DNA of 64,000 bases from Paenibacillus sp. 1011MAR3C5 (GCF_003591485.1 NZ_QZCF01000001.1:496001-560000); one strand, 5' to 3'. Shown: positions 35,454 to 44,955, counted from the first letter of the stretch. Program-made: numbers and translations. The notes: generated by a model from the sequence alone, not told the origin.

Positions 35454-36722
35454 TTACGAAGCCCGCTCCGCCGCCGGCTTAGGCTGATCCTCGGATATAA
35501 GCCAAGCCAGTGCATATTGCATTAAGGCAGCGCCGAACAGGATAATCGGCATCCAGATCGATTCCAGATCAGAGCCGAAGATCGCAAGCAATGTGATCGA
35601 CAGCACCCGTCCGATGTTCAGGAACAGCTCTCGCATGACGACCGATTCGATGCGAAGCTGGCCTTTTAACGGCAGTTCTCCGATGATTCGGTAGTAATAA
35701 GAGGTCAGCGTGTTGATCGCAAGCGGATTGCAAATAGAGAACAAAATCATGAACAGGACAACAGACCATAACTCCACTTGTATGAGCAGCAAAGCCGCGC
35801 CCAGTACTGTACCCGTCGTCGCCAGCAATACGTATCTGCGTACATTTTCCTTTTGAGCCTTGCGTGAGATCACATAACCTGTCGCGACCGTCAACGAGGA
35901 GAAGAAAACGCCGAGATAACCAACCCAGTCCTCCCGATTAACAGCCTGGAAGAGCAGAATGTTAGGCAAGAACAGCATGATGCCCTGGAACAAGCCGAGT
36001 ACCAGAAAGCTGTACAAGCCTTTGACCCATCGTTTGTTGCGCCGCATGACCTCGCCCATCAGCTTTAAATAATACGTTTTGTGATGCGTCTTGATCGTCG
36101 GAATCCGGAAGCTGATCAGCGCGGCAATGACAAACATGATAAACGCAACCGTAAATATCATAATATACCCTGACAGACCGTCATTCCGTTGAATCACAAA
36201 GCCCGCGAGTGCAGGACCAGCAAGTCCGGCAGAGTTGAACGTGACCATATTAATTGCCAGAAAACGAATCCGGTTAGCCTCCGTCGATACATCATATTGA
36301 AGCACCAGATACCCCGTCCAATAGAATCCCGATGCAAAACCATTAAAGATCGCAAACCAGATATAATAATTCGGCACTTGCTCCTGCGCCAAAATAACAA
36401 GCAAATAAAAAAACGCAATCATGACAATACCGAACCGGTAAGTCACCATGCGATCGTATTTTTTCGATATCCAACCGCCGACAGCAAAGGCTATAGGCGT
36501 AATGATGAAGCTGATTATATTGTAGACGGCATTTATGACCAGATCCTCAGTCAGCCTCCACAAATACAAGTTCAAGAACAATCCGGACATGGACGCGCCT
36601 AACTGAAAGCAACTATGAATAATGAGTGCCGTAACCGCTTCCTTGCCGAGCCTTCGCTCCGGCTGCAAATCCCCGCCTTTTATCCCACTCCAAATTCGCT
36701 GCAAGACTTCCCCAAGTCGCAT
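35454..36722 (-). CDS. MFS transporter of unknown substrate
   Basis: The start at 36722 (MRLGEVLQRIW) is preferred because GGAGG lies 8 nt upstream. The 422-residue protein begins with a cytoplasmic segment of about 40 residues and has 11-12 helices. A motif-A-like GGWISKKYDRMVTYR is present between TM2 and TM3. It resembles the Bacillus YqgE/YxaM-type MFS group more than drug pumps. Only one helix boundary (ISRKAQKENVRR) has a basic central loop. It is alone on its strand, between the CotH terminator and the small basic gene. Confidence 0.8.
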   Translation of the reverse strand: MRLGEVLQRIWSGIKGGDLQPERRLGKEAVTALIIHSCFQLGASMSGLFLNLYLWRLTEDLVINAVYNIISFIITPIAFAVGGWISKKYDRMVTYRFGIVMIAFFYLLVILAQEQVPNYYIWFAIFNGFASGFYWTGYLVLQYDVSTEANRIRFLAINMVTFNSAGLAGPALAGFVIQRNDGLSGYIMIFTVAFIMFVIAALISFRIPTIKTHHKTYYLKLMGEVMRRNKRWVKGLYSFLVLGLFQGIMLFLPNILLFQAVNREDWVGYLGVFFSSLTVATGYVISRKAQKENVRRYVLLATTGTVLGAALLLIQVELWSVVLFMILFSICNPLAINTLTSYYYRIIGELPLKGQLRIESVVMRELFLNIGRVLSITLLAIFGSDLESIWMPIILFGAALMQYALAWLISEDQPKPAAERAS

Positions 36723-36896
36723 TTGACGTTCCTCCGTTGAATAAAGCATCTTATGTACGTCTATAATCTACCAACAGTGTATCACATTCATAGAAGATAG
36801 AAAGAGAGAATTGCGAAGCCGGATGAATTCATGCTGAATAATCCGCTCCCCCTCAACCGCACACTATAGATGCCACATAGAAAGGAGGTCGATATC

Positions 36897-36983
36897 ATGG
36901 CGAAGCAGCAAGGACATGCCAACAAAAACACCAAAACCAAATCTTCGGACAAAAAAGGAAATGCCTCCGGCAACAATCACTAA
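36897..36983 (+). CDS. 28-residue basic protein, possibly spore-associated
   Basis: A very strong ribosome site (AAAGGAGG, 8 nt upstream) precedes an ATG at 36897 coding for 28 residues: MAKQQGHANKNTK followed by a Lys/Ser/Asn tail ending GNNH. It is hydrophilic, basic and unstructured, like several minor small acid-soluble spore proteins and other tiny sporulation proteins of Bacillota, though I cannot assign a family. The strong site and in-frame stop support translation. Confidence 0.6.
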   Translation: MAKQQGHANKNTKTKSSDKKGNASGNNH

Positions 36984-37128
36984 ACCAAGCTCTACACTGC
37001 CCTGGGAAGCCGCTATCGAGCGAGCCGATCCCGGGGCTTTTCGCGTTTTGGAGAAGGGGATCGGGCATGCGTGTAGAAGTTATAAGGATAGTGCTCTACG
37101 AATTTACATAAAAAAGTGGTGAATACGC

Positions 37129-37761
37129 ATGACCCTGTTGCATGAACGTTCCTTTACCGTATTTGACTTCGAGACGAGCGGACTCGATCCCAAAAACGAC
37201 CGCGTCATCGAGATGGCGGCCATTCGAGTCGTCAATGGCGAGGTCGCCAGCGAGTTCAGTACGCTTGTCCAATATGACGGCAAACTGTCGCCAAAAATCA
37301 CTGAGCTCACCGGCATTACCGACGATATGACGGCATGCGGGATGGATGAAGAAACCGCATTCCGTATCTTGAACCGGATGATCGTTGGTGACCAAGTGCT
37401 AGTGGCTCATAATGCACAATTCGATCTGAGCTTCCTGCATCATTCCTTGATGCGGATCGCGGGCCGTTCTTTCCGCAATGATTTCATGGATACACTGACC
37501 ATCAGCAGGGATAGACATGTCTATCCGCATACGCTGAAAGATATGTGCGATCGCTATGCCATCCCGTTGGTCGGCGGACATCGCGCACTCAATGATGTCA
37601 TCGCATGTTGGGAGCTGTTCCGCACGCTGGATGAAGAACAGCCTGTGAACGATTATCTCAACACGCTAGGCTACATGCGCAAATACGGCCCGCCGAAGTG
37701 GAGCCCTCCCAACGCCAAGCTCAACCCGATTGATCTGAAGTACGCGCCTCGGGAAGCGTGA
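37129..37761 (+). CDS. DnaQ-like 3'-5' exonuclease (DEDDh)
   Basis: A 210-residue exonuclease with the DEDDh motifs: Exo I FDFETSGLDP, Exo II HNAQFDLSFLHH and Exo III with GGHRALNDVIA, where the His and Asp are in place. Such proteins act as PolC/epsilon-type proofreading or as free-standing DNA or RNA exonucleases. The C-terminal 40 residues (NTLGYMRKYGPPKWSPPNA) are an extra tail. The ribosome site (GGTG) is weak. The 145 nt before it hold no recognised gene. Confidence 0.88.
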   Translation: MTLLHERSFTVFDFETSGLDPKNDRVIEMAAIRVVNGEVASEFSTLVQYDGKLSPKITELTGITDDMTACGMDEETAFRILNRMIVGDQVLVAHNAQFDLSFLHHSLMRIAGRSFRNDFMDTLTISRDRHVYPHTLKDMCDRYAIPLVGGHRALNDVIACWELFRTLDEEQPVNDYLNTLGYMRKYGPPKWSPPNAKLNPIDLKYAPREA

Positions 37762-37798
37762 TGATGGCAGATTATTCTTATTGTCTTACAAAATCGAA

Positions 37799-37831
37799 AA
37801 GATTGGACTACAACTGCTGTAGTCCAATCTT
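37799..37831 (-). terminator. Terminator of the YesM/YesN-type pair (also near the exonuclease end)
   Basis: A perfect 14-bp stem (37799-37812 with 37818-37831). The minus-strand flank TTTTCGATTTTG is the better U-rich tail, so it mainly ends the minus-strand regulator transcript. Confidence 0.75.
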
Positions 37832-37881
37832 GATCGAAGCGCCGTCCTATTCTATTGCCTGCCCGCCTGGCGCCACCATCT

Positions 37882-38640
37882 TTACTTCGTAAAATGAGTA
37901 GGAGAATACCCGACATACTTCTTGAACACTTGACTAAAATACTTGTATTCCTTAAACCCTACCAGCTCCGCGATTTCGTATATAAGCTTGCCGCTATTTT
38001 CCATAAAATCAATCGCTTTAATAATTCTGTACCGGTTTAAAAAATCATTAAACGTATAGTTCGTTTCATCCTTGAACTTGGCATTCAGATACACCGTGGA
38101 TACCTGCAATTTTTCGCTCAGATCCGTTATCGAAACTCTATGCGGGTAATTTCCTTTAATATAGTCCAGCATGGCCGATACATAGGTGGAATGAACCGAT
38201 AAGGCTTCAACATCGAGCACCTCCTGATACATATGAAGGTATTCATGCTTCTTTTCTTCATGCTGCCTTGCATCGATTTTCTTTCTAGTTTTCCGAATCG
38301 CTATATCAAGCAATCTAAAATCAATCGGCTTTAAAATGTATTCACTGACTCCCAGCGAAATCGCTTTTTGGGCATAATCAAATTCACTGTACCCTGAAAT
38401 AATAATCGTTTCAAAATCATGTACAGCCAGTGCTTCCTCCAGCATGATAATTCCATCCTTAAAAGGCATCCTTATATCGGTGATCACGATGTCAGGCTTT
38501 AGCTCTTTTATTTTATCCAGCCCATCATTCCCATCGATCGCACTGCCAACGACTACACAGTTATTGTTCAGCCAATCCACCTTATAGGTAAGTCCTTTGC
38601 GAATGATGTCCTCATCTTCCGCGATAAGCACTCTATACAT
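37882..38640 (-). CDS. AraC-type response regulator (YesN-like)
   Basis: A 252-residue regulator. The receiver domain has EDE, phospho-acceptor Asp in DIVITDIRMPFKDG and the Lys in LKPIDFRLL. After a short linker, residues 155-252 form two AraC helix-turn-helices: VSITDLSEKLQVSTVYLNAKFK and IYEIAELVGFKEYKYFSQVFKKYVGYSP. Proteins of this type, paired with YesM-like kinases, control adjacent ABC importers for sugars or related solutes in Paenibacillus. GGGG lies 9 nt before the ATG, overlapping the kinase stop region. Confidence 0.92.
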   Translation of the reverse strand: MYRVLIAEDEDIIRKGLTYKVDWLNNNCVVVGSAIDGNDGLDKIKELKPDIVITDIRMPFKDGIIMLEEALAVHDFETIIISGYSEFDYAQKAISLGVSEYILKPIDFRLLDIAIRKTRKKIDARQHEEKKHEYLHMYQEVLDVEALSVHSTYVSAMLDYIKGNYPHRVSITDLSEKLQVSTVYLNAKFKDETNYTFNDFLNRYRIIKAIDFMENSGKLIYEIAELVGFKEYKYFSQVFKKYVGYSPTHFTK

Positions 38641-38644
38641 GCTA

Positions 38645-40309
38645 TCAATCCCCTTTATTTAAAGGTATCTTGATTTCAACATTCGTTCCTTCTCCATGAA
38701 CGCTGTCAATCGTCATCCCGAACTGCTCGCCATAAATGAGCTGAACGACGCGATGCGAATGAAAAATACCGTAGTGCTCCGTGTCATTCGTTCCCCGCTC
38801 GAGCGATTGCTGAAGCAAAGCCAGCCTGTCCGGCTCAATTCCTTTCCCATTATCCTTTACAGCCAGATATATATAATCGTCTTTACGTAAAATGCTAATC
38901 GCAATATCCAAATGAGCCGTGTCCTCGATGCAGTGCTTTATACTGTTCTCGATGAGCGGCTGAATAATAAGCTTTGGAATTTTTATATCCCTTATAGATT
39001 CATCCACATCTATCGAATAATCCAACCGTCGGTTAAAGCGCATTTTTTGCAGTTTCAAATAATCCTCTACATATTTGATATCGGTTTCAACAGGAACCAT
39101 CGTGCTTCCATAATGGATGTTGTACCTTAACAAGTTGGCAAATGAAACGACAATTTCCGATGCATTCTGAGGATCGAATAAAATTTCAAAACGCAGCATC
39201 TCCAATACGTTAAAAGCAAAATGCGGATTGAATTGCGCCTCCAGCTGCTTTATTTCCATTTTCCTCTTCATCTCTGCTATTTCTACATTGCTTTGCATTA
39301 AGGATTGAATTTGATCCATTTTAATTAGGAACTCATCCTGAATCATTTGAAACTCTTCAAAGGCCTGAGACTTCATCCCCTTGGAGGGCTTTTGAATAAA
39401 GTGAATTAACGAATCTACGGATTGCAGGCTTTGCCTCATAATTTTAGGCAGAACCAAATAAATAACAATAATCATAACTACGCCGATACTTATAAAAGAA
39501 ATCAGCCCGATCCACACCGATTGTTTGAACGTGTTAATCGATAGCATGTTTATAATATGAATATCTTGATCATGAATCGTGCGGCTCGTTACATAGTAAG
39601 TATTATTATCAATCGTAGCTGTATTTCCTTCAAGGTAGTGCTTGTTTACCTTGCCGACATGAGCCAGCAGCTTTTGATCAGATACATAAATCGCTTGGTC
39701 AAACCGGTCTGTTATCGCAACCAAATCTGCTGAATGCTGAAAGTAGCGGCCGAGATCTTCAAGAAAAAAGAATAAATAGCCTTGAATATTTTCATCTGTC
39801 ATAATCGCTTTAGCGAAAAAATAGGAGCTGCTTTGTCCTTCCTTAAACAACGAATAATCAACGGTTCGCTCTATCCCATCTCTTAGATCCGTATCTCTTA
39901 GTAAGCTTTGCATCAAATAGTCACTTTTTAACGCTTCTACATTCCCTTTGTAAAGACTAGTGGTGACGATATTCCCATTTTTATCGAAAAGAACAAAGTT
40001 CCCTTTAAATGGTCTGGATTTAATAAACGGATACAATATATGATTCACTTCCAATAATTGCGATCGCCCCTCTGTCACCTGCTGAAAAGCTTCATTCTGG
40101 ACGAGCTTATCAAGTGTATTGCGATACCTGGAAAACTCATATGCGACAGTAGCGCGGATCCGGTCATTGACCTGATTGTTTTTCTTGACGACGACAACCA
40201 TAAACGTGACGTATAGGGATAGAATATACAAGGTGAAAATAAGAGCGATCGTAATGATCGAATATTTGAGAAACACTTTTTTCATGTAGTCTCTAAAGCT
40301 TTTTTGCAT
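38645..40309 (-). CDS. YesM-like sensor histidine kinase
   Basis: About 554 residues; the ATG at 40309 is better spaced from AGGGG than the one at 40315. Helix 1 (SIITIALIFTLYILSLYVTFMVVVV) and helix 2 (IGLISFISIGVVMIIVIYLVL) enclose a 230-residue external sensor domain. After a HAMP-like linker the His_kinase domain has LEAQFNPHFAFNVLEML with the phosphorylated His. The ATPase domain has PKLIIQPLIENSIKHCI and KDNGKGIEP. It should sense an external solute and phosphorylate the neighbouring YesN-like regulator. AT-richer than surrounding genes. Confidence 0.92.
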   Translation of the reverse strand: MQKSFRDYMKKVFLKYSIITIALIFTLYILSLYVTFMVVVVKKNNQVNDRIRATVAYEFSRYRNTLDKLVQNEAFQQVTEGRSQLLEVNHILYPFIKSRPFKGNFVLFDKNGNIVTTSLYKGNVEALKSDYLMQSLLRDTDLRDGIERTVDYSLFKEGQSSSYFFAKAIMTDENIQGYLFFFLEDLGRYFQHSADLVAITDRFDQAIYVSDQKLLAHVGKVNKHYLEGNTATIDNNTYYVTSRTIHDQDIHIINMLSINTFKQSVWIGLISFISIGVVMIIVIYLVLPKIMRQSLQSVDSLIHFIQKPSKGMKSQAFEEFQMIQDEFLIKMDQIQSLMQSNVEIAEMKRKMEIKQLEAQFNPHFAFNVLEMLRFEILFDPQNASEIVVSFANLLRYNIHYGSTMVPVETDIKYVEDYLKLQKMRFNRRLDYSIDVDESIRDIKIPKLIIQPLIENSIKHCIEDTAHLDIAISILRKDDYIYLAVKDNGKGIEPDRLALLQQSLERGTNDTEHYGIFHSHRVVQLIYGEQFGMTIDSVHGEGTNVEIKIPLNKGD

Positions 40310-40384
40310 ATTCATTTCCCCTTTACCCTAAAACAATCACGATGCTTGAGATTCGTTAGAAAATGTGACACTGTCTTATCTTTT

Positions 40385-40418
40385 AAAAAGAACAGCCTCC
40401 GTTGCAAGGCTGCTCTTA
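40385..40418 (-). terminator. Terminator of the Afu/Fbp-type ABC operon
   Basis: A 9-bp stem with one mismatch (40389-40397 with 40408-40416) followed on the minus strand by five T. It lies 130 nt past the permease stop, so the transcript has a fairly long 3' tail. Confidence 0.65.
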
Positions 40419-40548
40419 ATTTTCTGAAGTTATCGGCCGCAGCATTCTTGAATTTCGCCCCGCGCCATATTTATATAATCTTAAATTATCAAATATGGCT
40501 AATGTAAGCAACGAACACAATTCGTTGATGTTCTCCACGTCCAGCTAA

Positions 40549-42210
40549 CTATACACTTACCTCGCGTTTGCCTGTCAGCTTGAAGAATAGTAATAACGAG
40601 ATAATTGACGTTACAGTCAATATTGCTGAGTATGCGGATGCATTACCGTAATTACCACGAATTACCTCCGTATAGATCGATACAGTAAGGGTTTGCGTAC
40701 CGCTCGTATACAATATAATCGAGGAGCTCAATTCACTTATAACCGTAATCCAGCTCATAATTGCTCCTGCCATAACCCCTGGCATCATCATCGGCACAAC
40801 TACCTTACGGAATGTCTTCGCCTCTGATGCGCCAAGGCTAATCGCTGCTTCTTCAAGACTTGGGCTGATTTGGCCAATAATCGCTGTACTTGAACGAATC
40901 GTGTACGGCATCCTTCTAATGACGAACGACATAACCATAATTAACACTGTACCGCTCAGCACAAACGGCTTATCACTAAAGGCAAAAATAAACGAAATTC
41001 CTAGTACCGATCCTGGAATAATGAACGGGAACATCGAAACCGTATCTAGTATATTCGTAATGGCATTTTTCTTCCTTACTGTTAAATAAGAAATCAATAC
41101 CCCTAGCACGACGATAATGATGATCGCGATAATACCCATTTTATAAGTATTCCAAATGACAGCCGTATTTTTCAAAAACAAAATATTTCTGTAATTGTCG
41201 AAAGAGAAGTTCCCGGTATAAACCTGGCCTCCCTTCGTTTCCAAAAAAGAAGTAAACGTTACGACTAGCTGCGGAAGAATCGCTAATAAAACAACGAAAT
41301 AAACAAATGCATGAGACAAAATATTTTTAAAGCCTTTTACCTTTTCAACAGACATTGGCTTTAGCGCCGACATCGAATAGGAGAAGCGGCTGGCTACGAT
41401 GCGCTGGACTAGAAACAGAACTAACGTTACAACTATAAAGATCATACATAACGCGGCAGCGAATCCATCATTGCCGCCTACTTCACTCATAAACTGCGTA
41501 TAGATCAAAACCGGGATGGTGCGGTAGCCTTCGCCAATCAGCATCGGCGTACCAAAGTCCGCAATGACTCTCATAAAGACAAGGAGCGCGCTAGCGAGCA
41601 TGGTTGGGATAATGAGCGGGATAATTATTTTGAAAATACGCTGGAAATTCGAATAGCCAAGACTCTCTGCGGCTTCATTGAGCGAGTTATCCAGATTTTT
41701 CAGCGCGCCCGAGATATAAAGATAGATGAGTGGAAACGATTGCAAAGATAGCACCAATACAATGCCTGCAAATCCGTAAATCCCATCAAACTGCGTGCCG
41801 AACAAATTATTGACGAACTCCGTGATTACACCTCTGCGTCCTAATAGCTGAATCCATGCATAGGCGCCGATAAATGGGGGAGAAATATACGAAATAATAA
41901 CAAAGATTTCAATAAACTTACTGCCTTTAATTTTTACTTTCCGCATCATGTAGGCCAGCGGCAAACCGATAACCATAGATAGCAGCGTAGCAGCCACTGT
42001 TACCTTGAAGCTGTTTAAAATCGTAATCCAATAAAATTTCCGTTCGAAAAACTTGCTCAAGTATTCAAAGGTAAATTGTCCGGTCCCGGGATCAATCACA
42101 CTTTTCTTTAAAACTAGAAAAAGCGGAAACGCAATGAAAAGCAAAAATATACATAAAATAAGCAAGGTGGAGGTGTTCCAAATATGAAACGGCTTTTTAT
42201 TTGCTTTCAT
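40549..42210 (-). CDS. ABC transporter permease, fused double unit (FbpB/AfuB type)
   Basis: The start at 42210 (MKANKKPFHIW) has AGGTGGG upstream and overlaps the ATPase gene by 14 nt. The 553-residue protein has about 12 helices and two permease modules, each with the EAA loop contacting the ATPase: EAAESLGYSNFQRIFKIIIP and EAAISLGASEAKTFRKVVVP. Such fused permeases belong to the iron(III), 2-aminoethylphosphonate or hexose-phosphate importer group. Last gene of the three-gene operon. Confidence 0.9.
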   Translation of the reverse strand: MKANKKPFHIWNTSTLLILCIFLLFIAFPLFLVLKKSVIDPGTGQFTFEYLSKFFERKFYWITILNSFKVTVAATLLSMVIGLPLAYMMRKVKIKGSKFIEIFVIISYISPPFIGAYAWIQLLGRRGVITEFVNNLFGTQFDGIYGFAGIVLVLSLQSFPLIYLYISGALKNLDNSLNEAAESLGYSNFQRIFKIIIPLIIPTMLASALLVFMRVIADFGTPMLIGEGYRTIPVLIYTQFMSEVGGNDGFAAALCMIFIVVTLVLFLVQRIVASRFSYSMSALKPMSVEKVKGFKNILSHAFVYFVVLLAILPQLVVTFTSFLETKGGQVYTGNFSFDNYRNILFLKNTAVIWNTYKMGIIAIIIIVVLGVLISYLTVRKKNAITNILDTVSMFPFIIPGSVLGISFIFAFSDKPFVLSGTVLIMVMSFVIRRMPYTIRSSTAIIGQISPSLEEAAISLGASEAKTFRKVVVPMMMPGVMAGAIMSWITVISELSSSIILYTSGTQTLTVSIYTEVIRGNYGNASAYSAILTVTSIISLLLFFKLTGKREVSV

Positions 42211-43306
42211 TGATCCCACCTACTTTAATTAGTGTTGTTTCATCCTCGCTGCTGAAAACGTTGATTTTAGTTGGCTTTACCTTCAAATATACGGTAGCCC
42301 CTTCCGGAATTAGCTCCACTGCGTCGGCATCCTGGATAACCTCTACCTCTTCACCTTGCTCCAGATCAATAAAGTAATGCGTATTAACGCCAAGGAACAT
42401 GCTTCTAATCACTTTTCCCTTCAATCCAACCTTTTCCTCATTAATCATAAATTCCTGAGGTCTGACCGATACTAAGACTGTATCGCCGGGTTTTGCTTGA
42501 TCCTTCAGATTCGCCATCTTTTCTTGATAATTATCGCTTAGTTGAATATATTTTTCGCCGTTCTCTACTTTTAGCTTTACTTTCAATACATTTGATGTAC
42601 CGATAAATTTGGATACAAAAATATTGGCTGGACGCTCATAAATGCTCTTTGGCGTTCCAATTTGCTGAATAACTCCGCCATTCATAACGGCAATGCGATC
42701 AGATATCGCAAGCGCTTCCTCCTGATCATGCGTGACGTAGACGGTAGTAATGCCAACCTGCTGTTGAATGCTTCTAATCGCATTGCGCATTTCCACGCGC
42801 AGCTTCGCATCAAGATTAGATAACGGTTCATCCATAAGCAATACTTCCGGGTGGATAACAATCGCTCTTGCCAATGCTACACGCTGCTGTTGTCCGCCGG
42901 AAAGCTTATCTGGCATACGATCCTTATATTTCTCAATATGAACGACGCCTAAAATATCGTTAATCCGCTTCTCCATTTCTTCCTTGCCTAGCTTGCGATT
43001 TTTTAGCCCAAAAGCGATATTGTCTTTGACAGACATATGCGGGAAGATCGCATAGTTTTGGAACACCATCCCCATATTACGCTTGCTCACTGGTATATGG
43101 TTAATCTCTTTGTCTGCAATTCTAATGCTGCCGCCATCGATGGAATTGAACCCGATAATCATGCGCAAAAGAGTCGTTTTTCCACAGCCTGATGGTCCTA
43201 GCAGCGTAAATAGCTCACCCGGCTTTATTTGCAAAGAGAGCTTATTAATGACCGTTGTATCTTCAAACTTCTTCACCACGTTGTCGACTATAATAGATAC
43301 ACTCAT
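42197..43306 (-). CDS. ABC transporter ATPase (FbpC/PotA type)
   Basis: The start at 43306 (MSVSIIVDNVVKKF) has AAAGGA 8 nt upstream. The 369-residue ATPase shows Walker A GPSGCGKTT, Q-loop FQNYAIFPHMSV, signature LSGGQQQRVALARA, Walker B VLLMDEPLSNLD and the switch His in VYVTHDQEEALA. The C-terminal 120 residues form a TOBE/OB regulatory part. It powers import with the adjacent permease. The hairpin upstream at 43338-43370 separates it from the binding-protein gene. Confidence 0.92.
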   Translation of the reverse strand: MSVSIIVDNVVKKFEDTTVINKLSLQIKPGELFTLLGPSGCGKTTLLRMIIGFNSIDGGSIRIADKEINHIPVSKRNMGMVFQNYAIFPHMSVKDNIAFGLKNRKLGKEEMEKRINDILGVVHIEKYKDRMPDKLSGGQQQRVALARAIVIHPEVLLMDEPLSNLDAKLRVEMRNAIRSIQQQVGITTVYVTHDQEEALAISDRIAVMNGGVIQQIGTPKSIYERPANIFVSKFIGTSNVLKVKLKVENGEKYIQLSDNYQEKMANLKDQAKPGDTVLVSVRPQEFMINEEKVGLKGKVIRSMFLGVNTHYFIDLEQGEEVEVIQDADAVELIPEGATVYLKVKPTKINVFSSEDETTLIKVGGINESK

Positions 43307-43337
43307 GTTCGTCATCCTTTCAATCCTTAATAAAGAT

Positions 43338-43370
43338 AGAGCAGCTTATAAGTAGCGTATAAACTGCTCT
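43338..43370 (-). promoter_or_regulatory. Intercistronic hairpin between binding-protein and ATPase genes
   Basis: A 13-bp stem with one mismatch (43338-43350 with 43358-43370), followed on the minus strand by CTATCTTTATT. It may act as a leaky terminator or as an mRNA 3'-end stabiliser that keeps binding-protein levels above those of the membrane parts. Confidence 0.6.
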
Positions 43371-43385
43371 ACTTTCGAAAAACGA

Positions 43386-44417
43386 TTAATCCATTGATCT
43401 TTCTAGCAAATCCGTAAATTTAGCCGTAATTTTATCTTTGTTTTCCGAAATCCAAGCTTCGTCATAGTTTTTAGCAAGAACAATGCTGTCAGTTGGAACC
43501 ATGTAATCTGCCAATTTAACGCCGTCACGAAGTGGTCTAACCGTAAGCTCAGAGCCTACTAAAGTTTGAACCTTGTCGGAAAGCACGTAATCAATAAACT
43601 TTTGTGCATTTTCCATATTTTTTGCACCTTTAATAATTTGAACGGATTCGCCAGGGAAGATAGCGCCTTCAACCGGGAAAATAACATCTACAGGAGCGCC
43701 GTTATTCATGTATTGAACAACTGGGTCCTCCCAAGTTAGACCAACAGGGTACTCGCCGTCAGCTACACCTTTGTGAACTTGGCCAGAGCTGCCTGCAATT
43801 TTACCGTCCAAATTAGCGATAAACTTCTCTACGAAGTCCCAAGCCTTGTCGGACATTGGGTCGCCGTCACCCATTGCATAAAGCATCGCTGCCAGCGATT
43901 GGAATGCGGAGCTGGATGCCGATGGATCACCGAAGGAAATTTTACCTTTTAGCGCTGGGTTCAAAAGATCTTCAAAGCCTTTTACCTGCACATCGCCGAC
44001 GATATTTTTATTTACGATAAATACAGTCGGGTCAGCAAAAGCTGCCGAAAAATAACCTGTCTTATTGCGGAATGCCGGAATCATATGCTCATCTTCAGTT
44101 GATACATATTTTTCGAAATGCTCTTTTTTGCTGGAAAGCATCGTCTCGTCAGCTGCCCACAAAATATCTCCCATCGGGTTGTTCGTCTCAGATTCTACGC
44201 GCTTGATCAGCTCGCCTGTACCTGCGACAACGATGTCGACTTTAATACCCGTATCCTTCTCAAAATTAGGGATGACCGCATTGTTCAAGCTCTCGCTTCG
44301 TGCTGTGTAAATCGTTAGCGTGTTTTCATTCTTTTTACCACCGTTATCCTGGGAACAGCCTGATAAAATAAGTCCAGTTGCTAGTACTAGGGTAAAAGTA
44401 AGCGATTTCAATTTCAT
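43386..44417 (-). CDS. Periplasmic-type substrate-binding lipoprotein (AfuA/FbpA/FutA-like)
   Basis: The start at 44417 (MKLKSLTFTLV) has GAGGAGG 9 nt upstream; a longer frame would hide the signal. The lipobox is LILSGC. The 343-residue product has the bacterial solute-binding fold of the iron/AEP/hexose-phosphate group: LTIYTARSESLNNAVIPNFE, GTGELIKRVESE, GDILWAADE, FGDPSASSSAFQ, VGLTWEDPV. I do not see the two adjacent Tyr expected of iron-binding FbpA near the end, which favours a non-iron ligand such as a phosphorylated compound, but this is uncertain. The adjacent YesM/YesN pair probably regulates it. Confidence 0.88.
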   Translation of the reverse strand: MKLKSLTFTLVLATGLILSGCSQDNGGKKNENTLTIYTARSESLNNAVIPNFEKDTGIKVDIVVAGTGELIKRVESETNNPMGDILWAADETMLSSKKEHFEKYVSTEDEHMIPAFRNKTGYFSAAFADPTVFIVNKNIVGDVQVKGFEDLLNPALKGKISFGDPSASSSAFQSLAAMLYAMGDGDPMSDKAWDFVEKFIANLDGKIAGSSGQVHKGVADGEYPVGLTWEDPVVQYMNNGAPVDVIFPVEGAIFPGESVQIIKGAKNMENAQKFIDYVLSDKVQTLVGSELTVRPLRDGVKLADYMVPTDSIVLAKNYDEAWISENKDKITAKFTDLLERSMD

Positions 44418-44580
44418 GATTTTTGACCTCCTCAAATTTTTCTTAATCCAAAGTATACGCTTCAATTTTCCGCTGCAAAATCCTAAAATAATTAACAAAT
44501 ACCAAAGAAACAAAACTAAATGAGGCTGTTCGGAGCCTCTTCCTTCCTAGTCTTCCCTATTTATACAGAACAAATAAAAA

Positions 44581-44632
44581 ACCACCACCGAGTTACTCCT
44601 ATGCTTACGGCATAGGGCAGCTCGATAGTGGT
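44581..44632 (-). terminator. Branched hairpin with U-run in a degraded region
   Basis: Three nested stems (ACCAC/GTGGT, CGAG/CTCG, CCTATGC/GCATAGG) form a 52-nt hairpin followed on the minus strand by six T. It acts as a terminator for the fragment at 44605-44811, whose end it overlaps. Confidence 0.6.
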
Positions 44633-44811
44633 AAACTAGAAAACCTCCGCTTAGCATATCCTTCAAAAATATCTTGTTCGATCCTATTAATCCCTTCCTT
44701 CCAGCAATCCAAATTGAAATCAAGAATTTCAGTATCTTCATAGAGATTTGTAAGGGTTCTGAGGAAACATTCTCGGTCCAACAAATGGGGAAATGATGAA
44801 GTCCATGTTAT
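44605..44811 (-). pseudogene. C-terminal fragment of an unrecognised protein
   Basis: An open frame without a start codon reads TWTSSFPHLLDRECFLRTL, then NLYEDTEILDFNLDCWKEGI and NRIEQDIFEGYAKRRF. The regular helical pattern and absence of stops suggest a genuine coding remnant. No family recognised. The upstream end is a TAA in frame. Confidence 0.4.
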
Positions 44812-44856
44812 TTTTTAGAATAGTTGCCTAGACCATTCAAGAGGAGAGTATTTTTC

Positions 44857-44955
44857 ATGACTCAGTATCAGGTTACACTAGATCATCAATCGGCTCTCCA
44901 TCCGAAATATCTAAGAGGAAATATGTGTTTAAAGAGGCTGATCGGGATCAAATGA
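44857..44955 (+). pseudogene. Possible start of an IS256-type transposase, truncated
   Basis: An ATG with GAGGAGAG upstream opens MTQYQVTLDHQSAL, like the beginning of some IS256-family transposases, but after about 12 residues similarity is lost and the frame ends at 44955. A second coding-like frame ending VDHAYIKDVI at about 45011 overlaps it. No terminal repeats were found, so this is at most a remnant. Region 44520-45070 otherwise holds no intact gene. Confidence 0.3.

Noticed and set aside
41731..41744. CcpA cre-like site TGGAAACGATTGCA
   Set aside because: It matches a relaxed cre consensus but lies deep inside the permease gene, and a 14-mer with several free positions is expected by chance.
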